A stretch of DNA of 64,000 nucleotides from Capsicum annuum (taxonomy: Eukaryota > Streptophyta > Magnoliopsida > Solanales > Solanaceae), in assembly GCF_002878395.1 (NCBI RefSeq), contig NC_061114.1, positions 149,460,836-149,524,835 on the forward strand. The letters run 5' to 3'. The notes under the pieces were generated by a model, which did no database searches, was not told the DNA's origin, and was given only the letters and a program-made list of their open reading frames with translations. Position numbers and translations under genes: made by a program. Shown one piece after another: positions 46,229 to 56,152 of the stretch (positions are counted from its first letter, which is position 1; the number at the start of each line of letters is the position of its first letter).

Positions 46229-46985
46229 CCTATATTACAGTTACTTTATTGTATTTATATTGTGTTGTATTTTCATATTGACTTGTCATTTATGTAATTG
46301 TCTTATCTTCTTTATTTGATGATCTTGTATAAGTATGTTCCCCCTTGTTCTACATATATGTGGTATAATACATACTTGTGTGCTATCTTGGTGTGATGTT
46401 GCAGTATATGTGATATATTAGAATTGTTAGTGCAAGCGGTGTGGGATACCATTGTGGGACATTTTTTGATTGCAGGTGACATGCCCTTAGTGTGTATTTT
46501 GTATGCTTTATTTTCTACTTTGCTCGGTCGACCTATGATACCTACTGAGTACAAGTGGATCGTACTTACTCCTACTTCACCCATTTGGTTCAGGTTTGGG
46601 TGCGCCTCAGTCTATTTGATTTTGGGCGCCTTCAGATTTCTTAAGGTAGCGGTTGGACATTCACACGTACGTAGTTCACCTCTATCCTTTTATATTAGTT
46701 ATGTCTTTATTAGTGTTTGGAGATAAATATTTTTTATTGTGGCTATTTTTCTGATGCATTTGACTCCGAGATTATATTAGTAGTTCTTATCCTCTTGTCA
46801 CTAGGTTTTGGAATTTATGGCTTTATGTGTTGATTTTATATCTATGTGATTTGGCTACGTTCTAGAAGCCTTACTTTAGGGGCATTTCTGTCTTTTTTCT
46901 CGTGCTCAGTTTGAGTGAAAGAATTACTTGCCAAGATTCGCCGCGACAAGTGGCATCATGACCAATCGATTTTTGGGTCATGACA
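45457..46985. mobile_element. probable solo gypsy-type LTR
   Basis: The sequence starts TGTAACAGACCAATTTTAG and ends TTTTGGGTCATGACA, both LTR-like. Inside are blocks I recall from gypsy LTRs of this plant group: GGTACCACCGAGGCAACATC, AAACCCTCCCC, CCCCCATGAGTCCTACGTTG, GGAGGTTGTACGATGACCTC and CGGTCGACCTATGATACCTA. No internal region or second LTR adjoins it. The flanks (CAAAG, TTGAT) do not match, so target duplication is not supported. Open frames on both strands (46312-46584, 46424-46726) are incidental. Confidence 0.6.
46197..46229. repeat. (CAT)n microsatellite
   Basis: About eleven CAT/ATC triplets inside the solo LTR. Confidence 0.93.
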
Positions 46986-48219
46986 TTGATATTTTACAAT
47001 TAAGGAATATTTAGTCATCTTCAGTCTTGCCAACAAAGAGGTAATATATTTACTTTGCAGTGGCAATTTAGTTTGATCTGTAAATTTATTTCCTTATACA
47101 TTATATTGATATAAATTATTGAAAAATATAAGCGTACAAATTTAGTAAAAAATAGTTTAGTATTTTTCATCAATTTTCGTTAAAAGATGACCTTTTTAAT
47201 TTGATTATTTTCTTCTTCGCTTAAGATTTTAATGTACCGTAAGATTAAAAAATATATTTTTTAATCCTAATAAGTAATTGGAAAATTATTAAAATCAATT
47301 TTAGTATTTAAATTAAGAGATTATTCCCTTATAAGTACCAAAGATTTTATTCTCATAGAGGTTTTTATTTTTAAAATTGCTCCTGGTCATATCTTTTTCA
47401 TATATGTCATTTAAGTCTATAAATATATTTTCTTACAATTAACAATTCAATATCTTATTTAGATTCTTACCCATTTTAATGATATATTTATTAGAATATT
47501 AGGAGTCAAAATATTATAGTTTTCATCCAATAAGAGTCAATCTTATTAGTTTTTATCTAATAGGAGGAATTTTTAGTTATTTTTTTACCACAATGTTTAA
47601 ATTTAAATAAATCGATAAAATAATTTTTGTTGTAGGATGTCAAGTGGCTAGTTCTATGCCACTTGACTTAATTTTAGGATAGACTATTCTACTTTATTTT
47701 ATATATATCAGTTTAAACACACGTGTACTCTTGATTATTTAAAATTATAATCTAATAACTATTTGTTTCGTTAGTTTCAAAACGTTTTTCGGAAATTAGT
47801 TTCCTAAAGAAAAGAAAGAAGTTTTCATGGTCAAACTCCCACCTAATTTATTATAGAGATAAAATCATAAAATAATTACTAATAATATATAATTTGTAGA
47901 AGATATAAGTAAATCCAACAAATAGAACGTAAACTTTACTATGTACTTTTGTGATAAAAAAAAAAAGAATTTCAATTGACGAATATATATATGATCATCA
48001 TCAATTTTTTTAAGTTAATATTCCCAAATCATAAAATAAGTTAAAAAAAATAAACGTGAAGCACTACGATTTAGAAAGTTACACAAATTACTGTAAAATT
48101 AAACAATACATAATCAAATTTATGCGTTTAACATCAAGCAATTTTTTTTAAAAGTTACCCATCTTTTACAATTACTTCACAACCTAAAATTATTCAATCA
48201 AAAAATCAAATCATACTCA
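46986..48219. other. AT-rich DNA with one strong hairpin
   Basis: GTCAAGTGGC (47639-47648) and GCCACTTGAC (47658-47667) form a perfect 10-bp stem around a 9-base loop. No gene is seen on either strand. The target-duplication half ACTCA for the next element ends at 48219. Confidence 0.5.
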
Positions 48220-48645
48220 TGTTGAGTTCGAAATCGAGAGGGCGTCATGCGGAAGCTTAAAATTTGCAAACCAAAACAGTGATAATTCAGATGACAAATA
48301 AAACAATACTAAAAAGCTATATTATTAATATGATTTGGCCAAACAACCTACATATTAAAAATAAAATAGAAAAATCAAAAACCTATTGGAAGAAATCTTT
48401 CTCTAAACAAAAATTCTTTAAAGACTACATTGTGGATGCTATTATGTTGTTATATGAGAAGAGAGATCTCTATTTATAGAGCTACAAAACCCTTAAAAAA
48501 AGAATAAACTTAATAGAAATCTAATAGGAAATACCTAATAGAAAAGAGATCTTTTCCAACAAGGAAACTTCTTTCTATCAAAAAAAGTAATACTAATTAT
48601 GGTAGAAAATCAAATAAAGTAGAAAATTCAAGGCAAATCCTAACA
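48220..48645 (-). repeat. TRIM-like LTR 1 (3'-most)
   Basis: TGTTGAGTTCGAAATCGAGA to CAAATCCTAACA on the plus strand. Right-hand neighbour AATCTCCCATTGG reads as the purine tract CCAATGGGAGATT on the minus strand. The 71-codon frame inside is incidental. Confidence 0.85.
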
Positions 48646-49158
48646 AATCTCCCATTGGCCTGAATTTTCTGACAAATCAATCTTGATCTTCTTCTTCACA
48701 TAATATTCTTCTTCATGTAATCTTCATATATCGCTGTTGCTTACCATAATTAAAAATTGATATGAATTAAAATTGGAGCCCTATGCATTAAAAATAAAAG
48801 CACGGGTTGATAAGATTGAAAGTGAAGCCTTATGCATTGAAAGTAAGCATAGGTTAAGAGTGGAACTCATGCGTTAAAAATAAATGCACGAGTTGAAAGG
48901 AGCCCAAACGTTAAGGCAAGTATGGGTTGAAAATTGGAGCCCGTAAACATGAGTTGAAAATTGATTTTGATTTTAAGAATGGATTAGTAGCAGGATTGTT
49001 GAAAATTTGTTTGAAACTTTTTCTCCACATGTAGCTTTTTTTTTTTGGACTTTTTTTTTGACAAAAAACTTCATCATCGCCAAGTTGATTGCAACTTTGA
49101 TCTTAAACTGTCCTCAATCGAACCATCGGATCTTTAAACTATAACTGCTGATACTACT
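48646..49158 (-). other. TRIM-like internal segment 1
   Basis: About 513 bases with GTTGAAAATTGGAGCCC-like short repeats (48770-48960). The left end has the purine tract and the right end the worn primer site GCTGATACTAC (49147-49157). No coding sequence. Confidence 0.7.
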
Positions 49159-49580
49159 TGTTGGGTTCGAAACTGAGATGGCGTCATGCAGAAGCTTAAA
49201 GTTTGCAAATCATAAAGACGATAATTCAGACAACACAAAACTAAACTAAAAAAAAATAATATTATTTATGATTTGGCCAATTGGCTTACATATTAAAACC
49301 TAAAATTTAAAACATAGAAACTAATGAGAGAGAAAATCTCCCCCTAAACTTGACTCTTAAAAGACTATATTGTGGATGCTATTGTGTTATGACATGAGAA
49401 GGGGATCTTCTATTTATAGATGTTCAAAACCTTTCCTCTTAGAAAGAGGTTAGTCAAATATGAAAATGTTTTATATTTTTCTTTTAGGAAAATTAAAAGT
49501 ATTTATGGTTACTTTTATTTTCCTTACAAAAAAAAGTAAGACTTAATTTTTGTAAGAAAATCAGGGCAAAAACCCTAACA
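49159..49580 (-). repeat. TRIM-like LTR 2 (middle)
   Basis: TGTTGGGTTCGAAACTGAGA to ACCCTAACA. The most diverged of the three internally. The minus-strand purine tract AAAAGGGTATATT abuts it at 49581. Confidence 0.82.
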
Positions 49581-49912
49581 AATATACCCTTTTTGGTTTC
49601 ATTTTCTTCACTTGATCCACCTTCTTCACATCACATGCATGAACTTCATTCTTGATATAATCTTCATAATTGCTTCTTGCCATGGTAAAAATAATATTTA
49701 AAATATCATGATTAAAAATAAATTAAAAAATTAATATTTGTTTTTTATTTTTAAAGGTACAGGAACAGAAATGTTGAAAATATGGTTGAAACTTGTTCTC
49801 CAATTGATTGCAAAATTTCTTCATTATCATCCAATTGATTGCAAATTGATAGAACCACCTTAGACTTGTCTTCAACCTCGTTTTACCAATCCACTAGATC
49901 TTTGAACCGTAA
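49581..49912 (-). other. TRIM-like internal segment 2
   Basis: About 330 bases between the LTR 2 purine tract and the LTR 3 primer site. No coding sequence. CCAATTGATTGCAAA repeats near 49800-49850. Confidence 0.7.
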
Positions 49913-49924
49913 GCTCTGATACCA
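49913..49924 (-). other. primer binding site, initiator-Met tRNA
   Basis: Plus-strand GCTCTGATACCA is the exact 3' end of plant initiator tRNA-Met, so the minus strand carries a perfect 12-base primer site two bases inside LTR 3. Confidence 0.9.
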
Positions 49925-49926
49925 CT

Positions 49927-50334
49927 TGTTGGGTTCAAAATCGAGAGGACATCCTGCAGAAGCTTAAAATTTGCAAATCAAAATGGTGATAATTCAGATG
50001 ACAAATAAAACAATACTAAAAAACTATATTATTGATATGATTTGTCCAAACGGCCTACATATTAAAAATAAAATTGAAAAACCAAAAACCTATAAGGAGA
50101 AATCTTCCCCTAAACAAAAATTCTTTAAAGATTACATTGTGGATGCTGCTATGTTTTGTATGAGAAGAGAGATCATTTATAGAGTTACAAAACCCTTAAA
50201 AAAAAGAATAAACCTAATAGAAATCTAATAGGAAAGAGATCTTTTCCAACAAGGAAACTTCTTTCTATCAAAAAAGGTAATTCTAATTATGATAGAAAAT
50301 TAAGTAAAGTTGAAAATTCAGACAAATCCTAGCA
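49927..50334 (-). repeat. TRIM-like LTR 3 (5'-most)
   Basis: TGTTGGGTTCAAAATCGAGA to CAAATCCTAGCA on the plus strand, closest to LTR 1 in sequence. Its 85-codon frame (49971-50228) parallels the one in LTR 1 and reflects repeat homology, not a gene. Confidence 0.86.
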
Positions 50335-50339
50335 ATTCA

Positions 50340-50796
50340 GTCAAGATGTTACCATCTTAGCGTGATATAAAACATGTCACTGACATCATTGATACATTTA
50401 TTTACTCAATTAAAACTAGACTAATTCACAACAATATAAGATGTACAAAAAAAGAAATTAAAAATAGAAAAAGAGAGAAAACAATCTTTTTTTAGGCGTA
50501 AAGCTAAAAATAAAATTTTGAATAAACTTATAGAATTAAAAAAACTTGAAGGCGCTGGTGGCGACAATTTTCTTTAGTTCATCTTTCGAGACAGGATGAA
50601 AAGAAGTAACTGAGTAAGTTGTGCATAATTTGTACAAAAGATGGTAAATTTTTGGAATTGCAATTTCTTTTATAGTGGTTTTTTTAAATAGACAAACAAA
50701 AAGATTCAACAATACACCAAAAAGGAGTCCAATATGTAACCAAAAATAAGATTACTGTGGCACTTTTTTATTTTTTTCCAGAAATTATTAGGACAT
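50340..50796. other. unassigned AT-rich spacer
   Basis: No protein, RNA or repeat terminus was recognised. Confidence 0.4.
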
Positions 50797-50888
50797 ACAT
50801 ACAAGATTTAATGCGGCAGGGGTACAGAGTGCAACTTCTAGGGTGCATGAGTTTGAGTTAGAGGTGGATGCAAAGTATATGGATCGTT
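50797..50888 (+). pseudogene. shard of Athila-like gag
   Basis: About 90 bases (AGTGCAACTTCTAGGGTGCA, then GAGTTAGAGGTGGATGCAAA and TATATGGATC) match 57197-57282 in the Athila-like gag at 53.7-60.8 kb. It has no flanking element sequence and joins a Stowaway end directly. Confidence 0.8.
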
Positions 50889-50947
50889 TGTTACATAAAC
50901 TCCGTATCCAATCAAATGGCGACACATAAAATAAGTCGGAGCGAGTA
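50889..50947. mobile_element. Stowaway MITE end, truncated
   Basis: TTACATAAACTCCGTATCCA, then ATCAAATGGCGACACATAAA and ATAAGTCGGAGCGAG before TA match in reverse the Stowaway copy around 16414-16475 joined to its left terminus at 6104-6118. Only about 58 bases of the element remain. Confidence 0.75.
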
Positions 50948-50967
50948 ATTTTTTTTTAAAAAAGCAT

Positions 50968-52737
50968 ATAAATTAATTCCATAAGAATGTCCCTTCCTAA
51001 CCCGAATAAATCAAGATCACGTGGTACTGAATTGAGATAAGTCATTAGTCTAAAAAAATTTATTAACAAAGTTGATTTACTAATTACTATTATGATCATG
51101 TGTTACTAGCCTTAAAAACGTCCATTCCAAGAGTTCATATTATCCATGGTGTTTTGGCCATGCATGAACCTTTGGGGTGGGCATGGTATGGTATATACCG
51201 AATACCATATCGAAATAAAAAAATTTTATACTGCGGTATGGATATTATGGTATTTAGTATGATATTTGGTAGGAATTTTAAATTATTTTGGTATTTGATA
51301 TGATATTTGGTATTTATACAATAAATATCAAAATACCGTATACCGCACTGAAGTTTTTTAATAGTATATAAAATTCATATTATATATAACTTTAAGATTA
51401 TTAAATATATTTATATATCATCCATTAGCCAAAGAAAAGACACTAATTATCATCTGCTATTGTAAATTTCTTTCACAAAGGCAAGGCCTGAATCCTAATA
51501 CAGAACTTTGTTCATAAGCAAGTGAAGGAACACATTTCAGTATTATCATGCATTCAATTCTGTGTAATCGCATTTTGATGAACTTACATGTATTGGCTGA
51601 TTTCACTTGAGCTACATGAAATACATGTAAATGATGGAAATTGTTGCATCATATTTTGATATGATTGTGACATTTTTAAAGTTTAAAGTTATAGTTATTT
51701 TGTATATGAATATGTGTAAGTCGAAATCAAATAAAGTATGGTTATCAAATTACCATACAGTAAAATACCAAAATTGAATTTAAAAATATTGAATCATACC
51801 AAACTAATTTGGTATGGTAATGGTATTGTTGTTTTAGTTACCAAAAACCAAAGTTATCGTATCGAGGTTTAAAATACCGTCCCGTACCATGCCCACCCCT
51901 AATGAACCTGACTAAGATATTACAATTATATTTTTTATTTGGACTAGTATTAGTGTTCGTGTGATGCGCGATTGATATCAAATAAAATTAATTATAAAAA
52001 GCTATTATCTAATTTGTTTGATATAATAAAAAATTTGTCATATATCATTAATTAATTTAAAAATATATGATACTAAAAGTAACTATTAACATACTGAATT
52101 TTAATATCATTAATAAGGTCAAACCTATAAAGAATTTTTTGAATCAATACTGACATGGTGTATGGATAATATTAATTATTCATACTATTCAAAAGAGCAT
52201 TTTAAAAATTAATTCAGTGACTTGTTGACTTCATATTTTTTCATATATGTCTATTAATTATTAGATGATTATTCATCATTCCTTAATTTTTTCTCATTTT
52301 TTTTTAAAAAATTTAATGTATTTAAATGAAATTATGAATATCTTTATCATATAATACTGTAATATATTTTCCCTTTACATTCAACGAACTTTATAAATGA
52401 AAAAAAAATATGAGAAGAGGCAAATCAAGGTTATATTTTGTTCTACTCAATTAGTAATTCTCTTGAGTATATAAATTATTATAAAATTAATATATATTTA
52501 GAGTCAAAATGAAAAAAATATAAATATTTTGATAAGGCTAGTAATAAATACAAAAACAAAAGATTTTAGTAGCTAATTTAATGCCAACTTGAATTTTTAT
52601 ATTGTTGATGAGAGTTCGACTTTCTAATTTCCTCGATACCCTATTTCTCTCTTTTTCTATTCCCAATTTTTCTAAGAAAACATATAGATAAAAACATTTT
52701 AAAATTGAAGTGGATCATTCAATTAATACTTGACCCC
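50968..52737. repeat. inverted segmental duplication, copy B
   Basis: Reverse complement of 3613-5417, collinear from AATTAATTCC (50971) to CAATTAATACTTG (about 52735). It contains an intact-ended hAT-type MITE with its target duplication, so this copy preserves the ancestral state at that point better than copy A. Confidence 0.88.
51172..51901. mobile_element. hAT-type MITE, copy B, with 8-bp target duplication
   Basis: Termini TTGGGGTGGGCATGGTATGG and the reverse complement of TAGGGGTGGGCATGGTACGG form inverted repeats. ATGAACCT flanks both sides (51164-51171, 51902-51909), a perfect 8-bp duplication as made by hAT transposases. The interior is rich in GGTAT/ATACC and has no transposase. 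The 67-codon frame at 51100-51303 is incidental. Confidence 0.88.
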
Positions 52738-53495
52738 TCATGATTATTGGTACAAGAAAAACATGATTTTATTCATCATCATCCTCTGCATTCTGCAAAA
52801 TAAATGGACATAATTATTGAACCAAAAGATCAATAATATTCTAAAATGAAGTTTCAAATGTGAGCCTAAGTGATTTATCTCATTATCTATTCATATTCTC
52901 TAAAATTAAAAAGTAAAAAATTTGTAGTGTGATATCTATTAAAAAAATAAATTATTACAAATGTTACAGATATTGTTACAATATCCACTCATGGTATGAA
53001 AAAATATGGTGACTTTTTTTGTAACAATTGCAAGGTCAAAAGTCTAATGTTCTTGAAAATTGATGGAGTATGATCTAAATAATATAAAACACCTAAATCA
53101 CTAAGTATAATATGTTGAATTTTTACTCCCAATGTTTGGCTTTAATCATGAGACATCAATCCAACTTATGATTCTTGAAATGCTTTGCATTACTTGAATA
53201 ATTCACCTTCTCTAACATGCAATGATATAAATTAAGTATTCTTTGGATATAAAATCCTTATATATTGGTAAAATGATACTAGAACTTTTAAATTAAGTAT
53301 GATACAATAATTATGATTTTTTTCTTTAGGATTGACTCTGTAAAAAATATTATTTTTCATATATTTCTTAATTGTTAATTGATTATTTTTTTTTCAATTA
53401 TATTTTTAATTCAGCCATGTCATGTCTCCTTGATTTACCCAATTTTAATGAAATCACAAATATTCTATCTTATAATATTATAAAATATATGATAC
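52738..53495. other. AT-rich spacer
   Basis: No gene, RNA or repeat terminus is recognised on either strand. Confidence 0.45.
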
Positions 53496-53512
53496 TATTT
53501 AAATTGTAAATA

Positions 53513-53675
53513 CAACAACAACAACAAGCCCAATATTTTTCCACATCGTGGGGTTTGGGGAGGGTAGAATGTACGCAGTCGATACCACTACCTTCAAAGA
53601 AGTGGAGAGGCTATTTTCAATAGACCCCCGGCACAGGAAAAGGACAATATACAAAAAAAAAGGCATGGGACATAA
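53513..53675 (-). mobile_element. SINE-like insertion with 17-bp target duplication
   Basis: TATTTAAATTGTAAATA is repeated exactly at 53496-53512 and 53676-53692. The insert, read on the minus strand, ends in (TTG)n and carries GGGGGTCTATTGAAAATAGC, GGTAGTGGTATCGACTGCG and CTACCCTCCCCAAACCCCA, the 3' tail shared with the RTE LINE at 27500-27631. At 163 bases it has no obvious tRNA-like head with both A and B boxes, so it is a 5'-truncated SINE of the tobacco TS type or a LINE tail. The perfect duplication shows target-primed retroposition. Confidence 0.87.
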
Positions 53676-53741
53676 TATTTAAATTGTAAATATTTTAATT
53701 TTATTTGATAATACAAAAATTTATTATGAATTAATGTTGAT

Positions 53742-55964
53742 TGTAATGACCTAAAAATTTGATGAAATATGTGGAATTTATAATTTTGTGTGATTTGAAT
53801 ATTTTATCTCTTCCCATAGTTGTATTATTGTATTTCTAGGATTTAGGCATGATTCACACAGTTTCTGATGCATTTTGGTACCATTTATACAATATTGTCG
53901 TTTTTGATGTCTTTGAGAGCCTTATTTTGGACTTATGTGGATATCTTTTGATCCGTTTGACGGATAGCTAAATAAAATGCTCCAACAGGTCTGTAATATA
54001 AATTTTAGGTTAGGTAGACCTTTGGATCGAGTCCAGTGCACCTGAGCTCATTTTGACCTATTAGTCAAAAAGTTAAAAAAATTAAAAATATGAGCGTGGG
54101 ACCCACATTTGATTAAATTGACCTAGAATGAAAAATATGACTTCGTTAGCAAATTTGAACAATTTTAGGGTGGTAGCATGTCTGGTGTGATTTTATGGCT
54201 TTTAAATCCCATTTCGACCCTCGATTTGGAAAATTACGATTTTAAATTTTTGGGGTCAACTTTATGAAAATGATATATTTTTTTTAAATATGATGTCAAA
54301 ATTGAGTCTGACACGTCGAATTTAGTGTGGTTACATAGTTTGTTTGCGTATATCGGACTTCAAATAAATTTTGGACACCCCATCGAAGTCCATTTGGACT
54401 TAAAAATCTGGTGCACCAGGTTGCTAGTATAACCAGGAAATTTTAAAGGTAAATTGAATTTTCCAAGTACAATTATGCCTTATTTTACCTGGTACCTGAT
54501 GTGCTACAGAAATATAGCACTTTCGATGCTTAAAATGAGGAAAATATGCAAGTTTCTGAGGCTGTTTTGTTAGGTATGATGCTTTTTAGGTATGTTTTGC
54601 AGAAAATCATATTTTGGATGCTAAGTTCGTGAAAAAGGTAAAAAAATGTATTTTTGGCTACTTTTTGGAGCAATTATGGACGGGATGTTTTTTAGCTTGT
54701 TCGTGATTAAAACCTGTTCAAGAATTGAAGAAAAACTAAAAATACGACTCCCGACACCTACTATGTCAACTTACGGACCACAAGTAGGACCTACGAACCG
54801 CGCGTAGGCAAAGCAAGTGCTAGAAGTCCAAAACCCCAAGAGCTAAACTTGCAAGAATCTTTCTCCCGCTAGATGCGCCCTGTACCACAGGTACTACCTG
54901 TGCTCGATGTCAGGACCACAGGTACTACCTGTGCCCAGTGCAGACCGCGGGTATAGACCACATGTGGTCATCGACCCAATTTTCTCCTATTTTGTTTGGG
55001 CTTTGGTTTTAGGATTTTCTCATGCACTATAAGTACCCTTTATGTGTTTTTAGTAGGAGTTATGCACTATTGATATTAACAAACATATTTTTGATTCCAA
55101 GATTTGATTTTGATCTTAGGATTATCTTGTATTGAATTCAGTTGATTAATTCAATTATGGTTGTGGTTTTTACACTTCTTATTATTGTGATTTCATCTAT
55201 ACTTTCTATTATGAGTGTTGTTGATTTTTTTACAATCATGAATGGCTAAACCCATAGCTAGGGTTATGTAAACCCTGGCAGATTGACGAAATAGGGGAAA
55301 TGTGTTTGTTGAATTGAACCAATACCCATGGAATGCATTGCATGATCTTCACTGTAATAGATTTCTAGGTAGTGTCCAATGTTAAGATCCCGCCTAGATT
55401 GTTGCTACTTACTCCAAAAAAAGAGTAGTGACTAGGAAAAGATAATGACAACAATAATTTGGAGTTTAATTGTCGGTCCATGCTACTAGGTATTATCTAT
55501 GTAAGATGGTTAGATTTCATCTTATAACTAGAGACTCAAAAGGTAATAGTTAAATCGGATCAAGATAAGGGTTAGTCATGCGACATCCTGAGACTCAAAA
55601 GGTAAAGGGTAAAATCTGTCTACTTATCTAAAAGACTGGAGATGGTACATAACTTGTCGATTCTGTATGCAAGGTATCGGGTTGGTTCAATATAGCACGA
55701 TAATCCTATGGAGTTGAGAAGCTAGGGGGAACACAATCCCAGTGTTCACTAATACTGATCATAACTGAAGTTGATATTTGCTCTTTGTTTAATTTTGCCA
55801 TTCAAATCCCCCCATTTAATTTTCCAATTTTTGCCCGTTGATTACAACATCTGAAATCTACGAGTCCACATATTCCCTTGGGATTCGACCCCAACCTTTG
55901 TTGGGTTGCTATATTTTGACAGCGACCATATCATTATTTGGAAGGAGGTGTTGTTTGGACATCA
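53742..55964 (+). repeat. 5' LTR of the Athila-like element
   Basis: 2223 bases, TGTAATGACCTAAAAATTTG to TTTGGACATCA. From about 54380 onward it matches the split LTR at 37456-44789. A tract of palindromes lies at 54880-54970. Confidence 0.82.
54886..54969. repeat. spaced palindromes in the LTR
   Basis: CACAGGTACTACCTGTG occurs at 54886-54902 and again at 54917-54933, each with 8-base arms around a single C. GACCACATGTGGTC (54956-54969) is a perfect 14-base palindrome. The two longer ones are spaced 31 bases start to start. Confidence 0.88.
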
Positions 55965-55973
55965 CCAAAATTT

Positions 55974-55990
55974 TGGCCCCATTGTCGGGG
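55974..55990 (+). other. primer binding site, tRNA-Asp type
   Basis: TGGCCCCATTGTCGGGG lies 9 bases after the LTR. It resembles TGGCGCCGTTGCCGGGG, the complement of the plant tRNA-Asp 3' end used by Athila/Tat-type elements, with three transition or transversion differences. Confidence 0.75.
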
Positions 55991-56152
55991 AGTACAATGT
56001 TGATTTGTAAATTGAAGTCGTTGCATTCTTTAGGTTTTTCTTTTTGTTCTTAGTTGGGAATATGATAGTGTATGCCTATCACATGAAGTAAAGAGAATCC
56101 CTTACTCCTACTAAATCCAAATCCAGAGAGGTTCCTATAGATACTTAGTAGG

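Larger units (their letters stand above)
48220..50334 (-). mobile_element. tandem TRIM-like LTR element (LTR-I-LTR-I-LTR)
   Basis: Three related LTRs of 426, 422 and 408 bases alternate with two short internal segments of about 513 and 346 bases. On the minus strand each internal segment has a Met-tRNA primer site at its 5' side and a purine tract at its 3' side. The outer flanks ACTCA (48215-48219) and ATTCA (50335-50339) agree at four of five bases. There is no room for gag-pol. This is the arrangement of tandem terminal-repeat retrotransposons in miniature, and mobilisation would need proteins from elsewhere. Confidence 0.8.

Noticed and set aside
46424..46726. 100-codon frame with hydrophobic stretches
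   Set aside because: It lies wholly in the solo LTR and reads LTR sequence. A membrane-protein reading is not supported.
48264..48479. Two similar lysine-rich frames (also 49971-50228) that look like a gene family
   Set aside because: Both lie at the same position in LTR 1 and LTR 3, so the similarity is repeat homology.
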